Assembly: GCA_015232855.1 (NCBI GenBank)
Contig: JADFYW010000006.1
Coordinates: forward strand, 17,610 to 81,609
Direction of reading: 5' to 3'
Origin: Fibrobacteria bacterium
GTDB lineage: Bacteria; Fibrobacterota; Fibrobacteria; UBA11236; JADFYW01
Length of the DNA stretch: 64,000 nucleotides
The stretch's first letter is position 1. Each line of letters begins with the position of its first letter. The notes under the pieces are model-generated. The model was not told where the DNA came from. It searched no databases and worked only from the letters and a program-made list of their open reading frames with translations. The position numbers and the translations under genes are program-made. Positions 9,110 through 18,400 of this stretch are shown piece after piece.

Positions 9110-9976
9110 TTACCAAACTGAAGATTTACTGTTGAAAACACTCCTTATTCTCCGTCCCTTGATATCCAGGACGCCTTCCGCGTCAGATTTACCAGGTATC
9201 ACCATCCTGCCAAAATTAGATTCAAATACTAACCGGGTATGGCTTGTTTGATAATTGCCTGATTTAGCGCTATTAATTTGAATAGGAGTTGGAATGTCTC
9301 CATCAGTCACAAGCACATTGGAGAAGATTACTCCTACAGGGCCGGTATAATAGTTCCCTTCCCCTTTATAATTCACATCACCTAAAAATATGTGGGTCAT
9401 TTCAAGTTCGTCTGTATTGGATATTTCCGCTATCTTAATATCATTCCGCCAGGCAATGACCTTTCCACCGCCCCATTTTACAGTCCAACGGTAGGTGGTC
9501 TCTTTTCCACCCCATTCCAGCACATCGGAAAAGACGTTGACAATATTCGGTGTTCCCTGCCATCCAACTTGGGTTTTCACTTCACCGTGGTGATTGAGCC
9601 CATCATCATCTTCATTAAAAATCCCGTTGTACCTAACTTCAATAAATTTAGCTCCTGTGTAGCTCTTATTTTTGTCACCGGAAGAATTTGAGTAAATACC
9701 GAAGAAGTAAATTTTATCGGAAGAGCTCCCAGACAAGGAATCATAAAAACCACGCGTATTGAAAACAACAGCGCCTTCTGTATAGGCGCGGCCGAGATCG
9801 TATACAATCTGATCATGTCCTGTGGATTGCTGCCAGCCTTCGCCACTAATCCAGGTGCCTCCCGCTTGGGCTCCGAGTAAAGTTTGGCTGTCTGTCAGGG
9901 AATCATCAATTAAGATTTCGCAAAACCCTACTGATATGAAAATAAGATTCAATATAACTGTTGAGATTTTTTTCAT
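9110..9976 (-). CDS. Secreted lectin-like protein with type IX-like C-terminus
   Basis: A 288-residue secreted protein: signal peptide MKKISTVILNLIFISVGFC, then about 210 residues rich in Gly, Trp, Tyr and Asp (WISGEGWQQS, YRWTVKWGGGKVIAWRNDIKIAEI) that resemble a concanavalin-like jelly-roll of carbohydrate-active proteins. The C-terminus VLDIKGRRIRSV matches the start of the C-terminal sorting module of type IX secretion substrates, but the usual last strands (G-x-Y-x-x-x) are missing, so the gene may be truncated at its 3' end. The start has a ribosome site (AAGGAAA). It sits alone, flanked on both sides by putA-like relic sequence. Role inferred: surface or secreted sugar-binding protein. 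Confidence 0.6.
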   Translation of the reverse strand: MKKISTVILNLIFISVGFCEILIDDSLTDSQTLLGAQAGGTWISGEGWQQSTGHDQIVYDLGRAYTEGAVVFNTRGFYDSLSGSSSDKIYFFGIYSNSSGDKNKSYTGAKFIEVRYNGIFNEDDDGLNHHGEVKTQVGWQGTPNIVNVFSDVLEWGGKETTYRWTVKWGGGKVIAWRNDIKIAEISNTDELEMTHIFLGDVNYKGEGNYYTGPVGVIFSNVLVTDGDIPTPIQINSAKSGNYQTSHTRLVFESNFGRMVIPGKSDAEGVLDIKGRRIRSVFNSKSSVW

Positions 9977-10309
9977 TATTTTCCTTGTCCTATCTATTCG
10001 CTTTTTTCAAAACCTGAACACCCTCTATTCAATTTAGGGGGAAAAGTTGCTCGTGCAACAGTCCTATCGCTAATTTCCATGGTGTTGACGATAAGTTGAT
10101 TAGCCTTGGAGGTAATGATTGCCTAAATTGGTTTGCAAATATTTTGAGTTGTAAATATTGTGACAATTGAACCTATCAAGATGAAACCTTACTAATGATG
10201 GTATGAAGACTGAAGATTGATTGTACTTTCTATTGCTATTTTCGGTAGGCTGGGATATTTAGCCTGTTATTGACAACCAGTATCTTTCTGCTCGAACTCT
10301 AGATTTTAC

Positions 10310-10545
10310 CTTAGAATTCGGTATTGTTCAGGATGTAGATTTTAAAGTCTGGATAGACCATGGAGCAGGTGAGTTCGGGGCCAAGGTGCCAACATACGAA
10401 AACCTGAAGCTCAAGGGCTTCACTAGAAATGTGCGCAAGATTATATTCACAAGCCTGGGACCAGTACTTTTCAAAATCATGGGGCCCCAAGCGCGGTGCA
10501 TGGAGAAGCGAATCTTTACCGGTATCTTGGTTATTGGTTGAGACT
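10310..10545 (+). pseudogene. Decayed copy of the 3' part of putA
   Basis: This stretch is homologous to putA 4310-4650 in the same orientation. The best block (10412-10530) matches putA 4523-4641 closely, for example a shared run of 13 bases TTTTCAAAATCAT and GGAGAAGCGAAT. Translated, it gives ASLEMCARLYSQAWDQYF against ASLEMSASLYAQAWDKHF in PutA. A one-base insertion in the G/C run near 10478 shifts the frame, after which SAVHGEANLYRYL continues the match. Further upstream, I-V-Q-x-x-x-F-x-x-W and G-A-K-x-P-x-Y align with I-V-Q-R-Q-P-F-G-G-W and G-A-K-A-G-G-P-N-Y. There are stops and no start, so it is not a gene. Confidence 0.75.
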
Positions 10546-10671
10546 TTGCTTGCAAGACCATGGCCCTCCCCTTATCGGGTATTTTATGGGGCCCTTTTTC
10601 CTGACTGCTCAGTACCTCAGCCGTTGAGCAGAAGCACCGGAGGGTGATTTAACAGGTTCGTCTGGTCACAA

Positions 10672-11655
10672 CTAATCCAAGACGCATCGTACACTATACC
10701 CATTCCATTTGTTTGCAGAGGAACGGCTTACTTTATCCCATCCAAGAATCAGTTCTCTTGTCCAACTTCGTGAAGCTTCTTCTGTAGATGTCCAAAATTG
10801 AGCAGATTCATTTTTAGTCAAAAAATGAGCATCTCCTGGATCACCAAGCTGATTATATCTAACACCCGCAGGGAGTGTAGAAAAACTATAATCATCGGTA
10901 CCTCCCATTGTATTTGTTTTTAACTTTTTACCAGCAATATCAAGCCCACCAACATAGTTGGCAAGTACAGTCCATTCAGCATCACTAGGCAAATGCCATT
11001 CATCCGGACACGCTCCCTGTACATTGCTAGGATTTGCAGAACTTGAAGAAGCTCCATCCATAGCCGCATCCCAGTTATACAAAACACCGTAATTCTGATA
11101 ATTGCTTGTAATTTTCGCATTCAAAACTTGTACCGATTCCGTAGCACCTATAGGCACATAATCATAGACATAATAATATTTTCCACTGGACATTTCAGTA
11201 CCATCAGAGACAGCATCAACTTGAGGTAAATACGCTAAATTTTCTGCCATCCAAGTCTGTGTTCCAATGGTAACAACTTTATATTCTTTGCCATCTCTAC
11301 TGTCTATGAAAATTTTTGGCTCTGACTTTGACAAAATATGAAGAAAATCAATTGTGCAACCATTATCATTTCCATACAACCTTATTTGTGATTTAGAGGA
11401 TTGAGCAGACAATAATATCTGCATGACCGATTTTGAATTGTCGGCTCGATCTTCTGCTGTTTGGCCTTTTCCCTGCCAAGTCAACCAACTTCCTTCCGGG
11501 CATGCATCAGACATGTTCCAATCAACTTGAAAAGTGACTTTTGCCGGCATATATGTTGGTTCGATCACAGTTATAAATGCTACTTTCTCTCCCCAATCAT
11601 ACGCTTGAACCGTAGCAAACATAATGAATAAAACACCCATAAAAACTATTTTCAT
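10672..11655 (-). CDS. Secreted FISUMP-domain protein
   Basis: A 327-residue protein with a signal peptide (MKIVFMGVLFIMFATVQA), an N-terminal beta-rich part of about 100 residues, and a Fibrobacter succinogenes major paralogous domain from about residue 115 to the end. The landmarks are all there: DGKEYKVVTIGTQTWMAENL, then GVLYNWDAAMDGA, CPDEWHLPSDAEWTVL, an S-T-L-P-A-G-x-R-Y segment, FWTSTEE and the closing S-V-R-C. The family is abundant in Fibrobacterota and Bacteroidota and is exported; its biochemical role is not known. Start supported by CGGAGA eight bases before the ATG. It stands alone in the accessory region and is the best phylum marker of the window. Confidence 0.88.
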   Translation of the reverse strand: MKIVFMGVLFIMFATVQAYDWGEKVAFITVIEPTYMPAKVTFQVDWNMSDACPEGSWLTWQGKGQTAEDRADNSKSVMQILLSAQSSKSQIRLYGNDNGCTIDFLHILSKSEPKIFIDSRDGKEYKVVTIGTQTWMAENLAYLPQVDAVSDGTEMSSGKYYYVYDYVPIGATESVQVLNAKITSNYQNYGVLYNWDAAMDGASSSSANPSNVQGACPDEWHLPSDAEWTVLANYVGGLDIAGKKLKTNTMGGTDDYSFSTLPAGVRYNQLGDPGDAHFLTKNESAQFWTSTEEASRSWTRELILGWDKVSRSSANKWNGYSVRCVLD

Positions 11656-11981
11656 TTTTATCTCCGTTTGGTTATAACTTTATTGATTTTTTATTGACAA
11701 CTCCATGCCTACAACGACATGTACAGCGAATTACTAATTTTAACAAGCATATCACATATCATATACCTTTCATGTTACCTATATTAATTTTAACATAATT
11801 CAATTTTTTTATTTTGTCTGTGCCTTTTTTATAGAACACTAGAGTTTGATTTTTCTTTTTCTTCTATCGCAAGACGCCTAAATCCGCCTTGGGAAAGGGG
11901 GCGTTTATAAGCTTCACTACAATAATAATGTAATAACTGGGGCTGTGATTAAATAATGAAAGTATATCTAACAACTCGTTC
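11656..11981. other. AT-rich intergenic region
   Basis: This is the sequence upstream of the FISUMP gene (which runs leftward). It is strongly AT-rich to about 11850. Near 11872-11905 is a short GC-rich stretch (CCGCCTTGGGAAAGGGGGCG) of the kind seen in decayed hairpins. No gene found. Confidence 0.4.
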
Positions 11982-12023
11982 GAGCAGAATTGCCGCCCAG
12001 GACAAGAACTTATGGGTAACAAT
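11982..12023. repeat. 42-base dispersed repeat, copy 2
   Basis: Matches 7264-7305 at 34 of 42 positions without gaps. It ends 14 bases before the alpha-2-macroglobulin 3' fragment at 12038. Confidence 0.5.
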
Positions 12024-12037
12024 CAGGGTGTTCGAAG

Positions 12038-12107
12038 ATATCACTTCACAACCACTCTAACACCCTCACTGTGGCTTGCGAATTCAGGAGCATACATACA
12101 TTGGATA
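12038..12107 (-). pseudogene. 3'-end copy of the alpha-2-macroglobulin gene
   Basis: Seventy bases that match 24181-24250, the very end of the alpha-2-macroglobulin gene, at 63 of 70 positions and in the same orientation. Read on the minus strand they encode IQCMYAPEFASHSEGVRVVV, then Lys and a stop, one Leu-to-Val change from the intact gene. Five of the six differences before the stop are synonymous, so the two sequences diverged while both were under protein-level selection. The rest of the gene is absent here; the copy lies just 3' of the VIT/vWA gene. Confidence 0.8.
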
Positions 12108-12126
12108 GCCAAGACCTTCGTTAAGC

Positions 12127-14193
12127 CTATATATTAATCGAAAGTGTTATACTGGCTCCCCGAAATTTGATTTTTAGAAAATATAGACCTGCTTTCAACC
12201 TCGTCTGCATCTCCTTCGAGAGAAAGAGATTAACTTCGTTTGAAGAAACCATTGCCAGATTGGTTAATGAAACCCGTATTATTCTTCCCTTTAAATCAAT
12301 AATCTCCACTTTTTCGGGTACTAAATTCTGAGCATTCGGAATTACAATTTTAAGTTTTCCATTTCGATAAGAAGCCTTTATTCCCATCAGATTGTGTTTG
12401 GTTATTTTTTCGGTTCGTAATATTGATAGTTCATCGGTTGGGTCAGTTATATATATGACCTCATCAGGAACCGAAGAATAATCAGCCTGGTAGCTGGTAA
12501 ACATGGATTTAACTTCACTCTCTAGGCTGAGCTTTATTATTTTATCCCGATCTTCACGCTGAGAAATATTCAGGTCAGATTGAATCTCCAAATTTTTCAA
12601 AGATTCCATATACCAAAACTGTTGTAACCATTCTGCATTTGTTCCCGTAAGTTCAACTGTTTGAAGTTCCACATTATTGTCACCGGCCTGAAGCGAAGGA
12701 TACGTAAAATTGTGAAAAAAGGTTGTGTCTCCCGGTATATATTTACCTACGGTGTAATAATGAGTTCCATTATATATCTGAGGATTATTTCTTTTTGGAA
12801 AATTAGTTGTTGTAGAGTCAGAGGTCAGAGGGTGAGAAGCATCCATGATCCAGTGGCTTTTCAAGCTCTTTGTCAGCAACAAGAGTTTATCACTTACCGA
12901 TTCATTAGTATTAACAAAAGTGGCAAACCCCATATTACTATGGGAAATATATTCCATTCGTTTATGGTTCACCGCATCCCCAAGTCCCACCATAAACACG
13001 GGATGTTCATTCGGATTACCAATTTCACCACTCCACCATTGTGAAAATCCATCTGTCATAACAATAATTCTGCTGTCTGCCTCTTTTAGGAAGGATTGAT
13101 TTAAAACATCATTCAAAACCGGTAAAATCTGGGTTTGCCCGGTCAATTGGTTGGATTCAATGGCACTAAGAGCACCAATAATTTCTTTTATTTTTGAGCT
13201 ACTGGCCTGCGCATCTTTGGCAATCCATTCCACATTTCTGTTAAAGAGCGCGATACTCAATTTATCATCCTGGTTTAACTGCATCAAAAAGGTTTTTAAT
13301 GCCTCAACACTTTGTTCAAACTTGAAACCCTTCATACTGGTTGACGCGTCCAATAACAAAACCCAATGCCGATTGGCAGACGTTAATTTACTTTCGGTAT
13401 TACCAGGAAACAGATTAGAAATGTAATAACCTTCTTTTCCATTCATTTTACTGTAAAGTACGAAATTTGTCGATTGTTCCGGTTTAATCCGATAACTAAA
13501 CGTAAAATCAGAAGATGGAATATATTTTGATTTTTCCACAAAGAATTCAGAACTATTGATATTATCACTTTTGCTGGTTTTAACTTCTGTCATGGTGCCA
13601 AATTCAAATTGAGCATTCGTTTGAGCGGGATGCATGACTTTGATATGAAAGCTAAGATAATTCAGTGAAGAAGGCTGAAAATTGCCACCGTAGAGTGGAT
13701 ACCTATAATATACCTTGTTACTTAGGAAGTCCAGTGATTGGGTGTACCGGAAGACAATTTTCTGTACCCCCCCGGCCGGAATGTTTTTAACGGTAAAACT
13801 TACTTTGTTTTTTCCCAAGTACTGGTTAAGCTCAGCTACAAACCCTCCTTCACCGGTACCTGGAACATTACTTTGGGGAATTGGTTGTAAAATAGCCTTA
13901 TAAATAGAATCTTGATACGAATAGAGCATTTGAGTACCATAGGCACCGTCGGGTAGGGGAAAAGAATAGGTAGCATTGGTAGTTTCATTACCATCATTGA
14001 TAAATTCCTGATAAACAGTTGTTTGAGCTGCTGTGCCGTACACATCTACTTTTATTTTACTTACAGTGTGCCGCAGCAATTCAAAGGGATACCCTAAGTC
14101 TGTTGAACGGAGGAGACCATCAGCCAGAAGAGTTTTTGTCGAAAAAACAATTACTGAAATTAATATTAATAAAATAGTTTTTGTGCTTATCAT
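12127..14193 (-). CDS. Secreted VIT plus von Willebrand A domain protein
   Basis: A 688-residue exported protein. After a signal peptide (MISTKTILLILISVIVFS) comes a vault/inter-alpha-trypsin (VIT) domain at about 25-160 (VYGTAAQTTVYQEFINDGNE, ATYSFPLPDGA). A von Willebrand A domain follows at about 275-450, with metal-site motif LLLDASTSMKG (D-x-S-x-S) and IIVMTDGFS. The C-terminus (VEIIDLKGRIIRV ... AGLYFLKIKF) is a type IX-style sorting module. VIT-vWA proteins are usually surface or envelope proteins involved in adhesion or protein-protein contact. It starts 7 bases after the stop of the upstream vWA gene with a TAGGT ribosome site, so the two are co-transcribed. Its C-terminal 70 residues lack an obvious vWA relation. 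Confidence 0.82.
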   Translation of the reverse strand: MISTKTILLILISVIVFSTKTLLADGLLRSTDLGYPFELLRHTVSKIKVDVYGTAAQTTVYQEFINDGNETTNATYSFPLPDGAYGTQMLYSYQDSIYKAILQPIPQSNVPGTGEGGFVAELNQYLGKNKVSFTVKNIPAGGVQKIVFRYTQSLDFLSNKVYYRYPLYGGNFQPSSLNYLSFHIKVMHPAQTNAQFEFGTMTEVKTSKSDNINSSEFFVEKSKYIPSSDFTFSYRIKPEQSTNFVLYSKMNGKEGYYISNLFPGNTESKLTSANRHWVLLLDASTSMKGFKFEQSVEALKTFLMQLNQDDKLSIALFNRNVEWIAKDAQASSSKIKEIIGALSAIESNQLTGQTQILPVLNDVLNQSFLKEADSRIIVMTDGFSQWWSGEIGNPNEHPVFMVGLGDAVNHKRMEYISHSNMGFATFVNTNESVSDKLLLLTKSLKSHWIMDASHPLTSDSTTTNFPKRNNPQIYNGTHYYTVGKYIPGDTTFFHNFTYPSLQAGDNNVELQTVELTGTNAEWLQQFWYMESLKNLEIQSDLNISQREDRDKIIKLSLESEVKSMFTSYQADYSSVPDEVIYITDPTDELSILRTEKITKHNLMGIKASYRNGKLKIVIPNAQNLVPEKVEIIDLKGRIIRVSLTNLAMVSSNEVNLFLSKEMQTRLKAGLYFLKIKFRGASITLSINI

Positions 14194-14200
14194 AATTTAC

Positions 14201-16510
14201 CTACCGTCCAAAACGTGAAATGAAACTTTGATTAATATTTCGGCCTTGCTTGTCTACCCCAAAAAGCTGCACCACTACCGGCGTGTCGCTGTATTGTTGC
14301 AGAATCCCCTGTACATTAATTGATTCATGGCTAAGTCGTTTTGTTACTAATCTCCTACCTTGCAAGTTAGTGATGGAAAACATTCCCTTAACCATGTCAA
14401 TGGTTGCAAGAGTATTGGTACAATTATTGGCTTGGCATGGTGTATTCTCATCATGCATATCAGCACTTCGTTTGGCCCATGGGACATTGGTATTAACATC
14501 AATATCCAAGGTTCCCCCAATATCTGCTTTGTGCAATGCGAGGGTTAATGTTCGAACCCCGGAAAGACTGCTATTTGGTACACTCAACAGCATATTGGTA
14601 CTGAAATCCAGGTTGGCAATATCAAGTAAAATATCCTGAAAGTTACCGTTTATATCATAAAAACTGCCACCGGTGGTTGAGTAAATAGGTAAATATTCGG
14701 TTTGTTGCCAAGTGGGTGACCCTATACAGTGAACGGTAATATCTTTTGATAAAAGTGTATTAACAACCTCTGTTGTCGTCCTTGAAGTGATGTTATCTGC
14801 TTCATGGTAATTATAATCAGTAATCCAGATAAATATTTTTTGGCTGCCTTTCCGAAAATCAAGCAGTGCACCTTCCATTAGGGCATCCAGAGAATTTTCC
14901 GGACCATCACCTCCGCCACTTGCCTGTTGTTGACCGACATAGCTTTTGAAAAGTTCAATATCCTGAGTTAACGGATAAATATTTCCAATAACATCATAAA
15001 AAGTGACCATACCCAACTGATAATCAATCCCTTGTAAAGATAACGCATCGCCAAATTGAATAATATTATCTCGTACTGCGGCAATTTCCCCTCCCATACT
15101 ACCAGTGACATCCAATATAAACACCACATCGACCATTGATGCCCCAGAAAGGGTATCCTTTGAAATTTCAAATCCGGAAAAAGGAACATCGTCCAGTTGA
15201 ATAAAAATATTGTCTTTGGAAATATTAAACAAATAGCGGTTGCGCTCTTCATCAAGGGCATTGAAACTAAACTGGGTTAAACTGTTCCCTTCTTTTACAA
15301 CTGAATCAAGGGTTATATTTATCCCATCGAAACTTTTTGGTAGAGCGGGAACATACATTTGACCATTTACATACCCTTGAGTAGTTCCACTGGATAAAAC
15401 CTGTACTTCATAAGTATCCACCCGGCTTTGAGTATAATTCTCTTTGAGTGTTATAGGTACATTCAAATAGGCGGTTTTACCTGCAGGTATAGCAGATACT
15501 TTAGCATTCAAATCTACATTGGGCATGATTGGCCAGTTATAAACTAAATCAACATCCTTTTGTGAAGAGGATCGGTTTGTAAATTGTAACTGAGCTGTGG
15601 GGGCTATTGGCAACATCTCCCCTTCACCAAGCTCTGTCCATTTTGGTATGTGCCATCGGGTAAAAATGCTTTTACCATAGTCGCCGGTGTTCAGTTTTAT
15701 CTTTAAGGAGTGTGTTATACTGTCTCCAGGTGCTAAATCAATTTCTGAAAAATTCACCTTAAATGACAGATCATAAATGGGAAAGCTTGCTACAGTATTA
15801 TCATCGATATCCAGCCAGTTATTCCAGAAAGTATTTTTATAGTGAGAAGATACAACTGTCCACTGAGTGTTTAGCCCCGTTAAGCCCTTTTTGTGTTCCG
15901 TAATAAGAAAGGTTTTTTTATCAGAAGTATGAGGTGTTAAAATCAAGTTATTTTCTATGCGGGCATACCCATCACCTCCTGAATGACATAAGGCAGGGTC
16001 CACCACAATCTGTATACCAGCGCTATGCTTTTTATCATCAGTATTTCTAAGAGTAATATCCAGCGTTATTATTGAAGAGTCCGTTGAATTGAATAAAACG
16101 ATTACATCCAATTCTATCCCGTTATCCAGGGCATAGCTTTGTAACATCCTTTTGGATTCAAGTATTTCTTTTAGTAACTCAAAATCTTCAAAGCTTGATA
16201 ACTTACCCCAGTTTCCATCAATACCGGCTTTAACATAGGACGTCTTTGCATAAGGATGCCCAAAGGTAATGGAACAATTATTATCTAATTTTTCATCCTT
16301 GAATCCCTCTTTAGTCCCTATGGTAAAATATCCTCCAGAAACAAGCGTTGCACTTAACATCGAATTAGAAAGCACGGTAGTTTTCGGCCAATAAACAGCT
16401 TTACCAGACTTGCTGAGAACCTTATGGAGATCTAGCCCCTGTTTATAACCACTAAACCCAACTGAGGCAGAAAGTAAGAAGATGACTATAAATTTAGGTA
16501 CTGACAACAT
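14201..16510 (-). CDS. Secreted von Willebrand A domain protein
   Basis: A 769-residue exported protein with signal peptide (MLSVPKFIVIFLLSASVGFS). The first 450 residues form beta-rich domains not recognised by name. A von Willebrand A domain starts near residue 465 with VVFILDVTGSMGGE, a D-x-T-x-S variant of the metal site, followed by FIWITDYN. The last 60 residues contain FSITNLQGRRLV, again resembling the type IX C-terminal module. It is the first gene of a minus-strand pair with the VIT-vWA gene and is divergent from hsdM. A GGAGG lies only three bases before the ATG; the next codon, TTG, would give better spacing. Function unknown, probably surface interaction together with its neighbour. 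Confidence 0.75.
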   Translation of the reverse strand: MLSVPKFIVIFLLSASVGFSGYKQGLDLHKVLSKSGKAVYWPKTTVLSNSMLSATLVSGGYFTIGTKEGFKDEKLDNNCSITFGHPYAKTSYVKAGIDGNWGKLSSFEDFELLKEILESKRMLQSYALDNGIELDVIVLFNSTDSSIITLDITLRNTDDKKHSAGIQIVVDPALCHSGGDGYARIENNLILTPHTSDKKTFLITEHKKGLTGLNTQWTVVSSHYKNTFWNNWLDIDDNTVASFPIYDLSFKVNFSEIDLAPGDSITHSLKIKLNTGDYGKSIFTRWHIPKWTELGEGEMLPIAPTAQLQFTNRSSSQKDVDLVYNWPIMPNVDLNAKVSAIPAGKTAYLNVPITLKENYTQSRVDTYEVQVLSSGTTQGYVNGQMYVPALPKSFDGINITLDSVVKEGNSLTQFSFNALDEERNRYLFNISKDNIFIQLDDVPFSGFEISKDTLSGASMVDVVFILDVTGSMGGEIAAVRDNIIQFGDALSLQGIDYQLGMVTFYDVIGNIYPLTQDIELFKSYVGQQQASGGGDGPENSLDALMEGALLDFRKGSQKIFIWITDYNYHEADNITSRTTTEVVNTLLSKDITVHCIGSPTWQQTEYLPIYSTTGGSFYDINGNFQDILLDIANLDFSTNMLLSVPNSSLSGVRTLTLALHKADIGGTLDIDVNTNVPWAKRSADMHDENTPCQANNCTNTLATIDMVKGMFSITNLQGRRLVTKRLSHESINVQGILQQYSDTPVVVQLFGVDKQGRNINQSFISRFGR

Positions 16511-16822
16511 ACACCTCCGGATTAATGGTTCTGAATCTTAGTGTAACGCAATAAACGGGCCAGTTTTCTGAGCGGAATTAGCGGTTTTTCAAGGGGCACC
16601 ATCTCATAGATGAGATTGAGGCAATCAAAATTAAGACTTAAACGTTAGAAATCGGAAAAGGGTATACCTATTAAGGTTGTATTTGAAATAAATAAGGAGA
16701 AAGCTTCCCCAGGTTTAATGAAAGTATATAGTTGTAAAAAAACAATCACTGCAAAAACCGCAATTATTAGCTAAATTTATTGGAAAACAGGCAACCAAGT
16801 TGGATTTTACTTACTATAAATT
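16511..16822. other. Divergent intergenic region
   Basis: This stretch separates the leftward vWA pair from the rightward hsd operon and should carry both promoters. It is AT-rich, with one clear inverted repeat (16601-16616). A frame of 18 codons at 16717 is too short and plain to call. Confidence 0.5.
16601..16616. promoter_or_regulatory. Inverted repeat, candidate operator
   Basis: ATCTCAT, two bases, ATGAGAT: a perfect 7-base inverted repeat in the divergent region between the vWA pair and hsdM. Size and place fit a dimeric repressor site, but no regulator gene is nearby. Confidence 0.3.
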
Positions 16823-18388
16823 ATGACAGAAAAACAAGCACTTCACACCGAACTCTGGAACATCGCCAACACCCTGCGGGGTAAAATGGGGGCAGACGAT
16901 TTCAGGGACTATATCCTGGGTTTTATCTTTTACAAATACCTCAGCGAAAAGATGTACCACTACGCAAACACCGTGCTTGCCCCGGACAAACTTCAATACG
17001 AAGATATCAAAGAAAAATCCAAAGACGGTAAAATGTATTTGGAAGCCATTAAAGAAGAGGCTATTGCTAATCTGGGATATTTTTTAAAGCCCTCCGAGTT
17101 ATTTGGTGAAATGGCCCGGCGTGGTAATGCTGAGGGTAAAAACAACTTTATCTTAGGCGACCTCACCAAGGTCCTCAACAGCATTGACCAAAGCACGATG
17201 GGCACAGATAGTGAAGATGATTTCGCCAACCTCTTCGAAGACATAGACCTTGCCAGCAGTAAACTCGGTAAATCGGAAAACGCCAAAAACGAACTCATTG
17301 TAAAAGTGCTTACCCATCTCGACAAAATCGATTTTAAACTGGACGACTCCAAAGTCGATGTATTGGGAGATGCCTACGAATATCTAATAGGGCAGTTTGC
17401 CAGTGGCGCGGGTAAAAAGGCCGGTGAGTTTTACACTCCTCAGCAAGTAAGTACCATTCTGGCTAAAATTGTCACCACCGGTAAAACACGGTTAAAAAAT
17501 GTGTATGACCCCACCTGCGGTTCAGGCTCTCTGCTTTTACGGGTATCTAAAGAGGTAAAAAAGGTCGGTGAATTTTACGGACAAGAAAGTAACCCCACCA
17601 CCTATAACTTATGCCGCATGAATATGATTATGCACAATGTGCATTTTACCCAGTTCGACATTCGTAACGACGATACCTTAGAACACCCTCAACACAGCGA
17701 CTATAAATTCGATGCTATTGTAGCCAATCCCCCTTTTTCTGCCAAGTGGAGCGCTAACCCATTGTTTATGAGTGACGACCGTTTTGCCCCCTATGGAAAA
17801 CTGGCCCCCGGCACCAAAGCTGATTTTGCCTTTGTGCAACATATGATACATCAACTCCACGAAAAAGGCACCATGGCATGTATATTACCCCATGGAGTAT
17901 TGTTTCGGGGAGCGGCTGAGGGGCATATTCGGAAGTATTTGATTGAAGAAAAAAACTATTTAGATGCGGTAATTGGTCTCCCTGCCAATATCTTTTTTGG
18001 TACGGGTATTCCTACCTGTATTTTAGTGTTAAAGAAAAAACGGAAAGATGCCGAAAATATTCTTTTTATTGACGCCAGCGGCGAGGGCCATTTTGAAAAG
18101 GTCAAAACCCAGAATGTATTAAGGCCTGAAGATATTGATAAGATTGTAAATACTTTTCGGGAAAGGAAGACGGAAGATAAATACAGTTATGTAGCTCCTT
18201 TGAGTGAGATTACTGAGAATGATTATAATCTGAATATTCCCAGGTATGTGGATACCTTTGAAGAAGAGGAACCAGTTGATTTACAAGCTACATCACAGGA
18301 TTTAAAAGATCTGGAAAAAGAAATGAAGGCCACGGATAAAGAAATCGCCGGATATTGCAAAGAACTTGGAATCGAAGCACCGTTTTAG
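16823..18388 (+). CDS. hsdM: Type I restriction-modification methyltransferase subunit
   Basis: HsdM, 521 residues, normal length. It methylates adenine at N6 as part of the HsdM2S complex and is also needed for restriction. The N-terminal helical domain (LWNIANTLRGKMGADDFRDYILG) is followed by the class-gamma N6-adenine methyltransferase core: motif I DPTCGSGSLLL at about 231-241 and motif IV NPPF at about 303-306, both intact. The C-terminal helix ends in KELGIEAPF. It opens a four-gene operon; hsdS starts 12 bases after its stop. No Shine-Dalgarno is visible at the ATG. Confidence 0.95.
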   Translation: MTEKQALHTELWNIANTLRGKMGADDFRDYILGFIFYKYLSEKMYHYANTVLAPDKLQYEDIKEKSKDGKMYLEAIKEEAIANLGYFLKPSELFGEMARRGNAEGKNNFILGDLTKVLNSIDQSTMGTDSEDDFANLFEDIDLASSKLGKSENAKNELIVKVLTHLDKIDFKLDDSKVDVLGDAYEYLIGQFASGAGKKAGEFYTPQQVSTILAKIVTTGKTRLKNVYDPTCGSGSLLLRVSKEVKKVGEFYGQESNPTTYNLCRMNMIMHNVHFTQFDIRNDDTLEHPQHSDYKFDAIVANPPFSAKWSANPLFMSDDRFAPYGKLAPGTKADFAFVQHMIHQLHEKGTMACILPHGVLFRGAAEGHIRKYLIEEKNYLDAVIGLPANIFFGTGIPTCILVLKKKRKDAENILFIDASGEGHFEKVKTQNVLRPEDIDKIVNTFRERKTEDKYSYVAPLSEITENDYNLNIPRYVDTFEEEEPVDLQATSQDLKDLEKEMKATDKEIAGYCKELGIEAPF

Positions 18389-18400
18389 GGGAATGTATTG

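Noticed and set aside
10429-10647. A 72-codon frame beginning at an ATG.
   Set aside because: Its first 18 residues are a putA relic and the rest is out of frame with putA; it is part of a pseudogene.
11964-12036. An integron attC-like left half (ATCTAAC-AACTC-GTTCGAGC) leading into the 42-base repeat.
   Set aside because: The left half resembles the wording of integron recombination sites, but no matching right half (G-T-T-R-R-R-Y with a complementary arm) follows, and no integrase or other sites were found.
16717-16773. An 18-codon frame upstream of hsdM.
   Set aside because: Short, Lys/Thr-rich and without a hydrophobic or conserved pattern; its GGAG lies far from the ATG.
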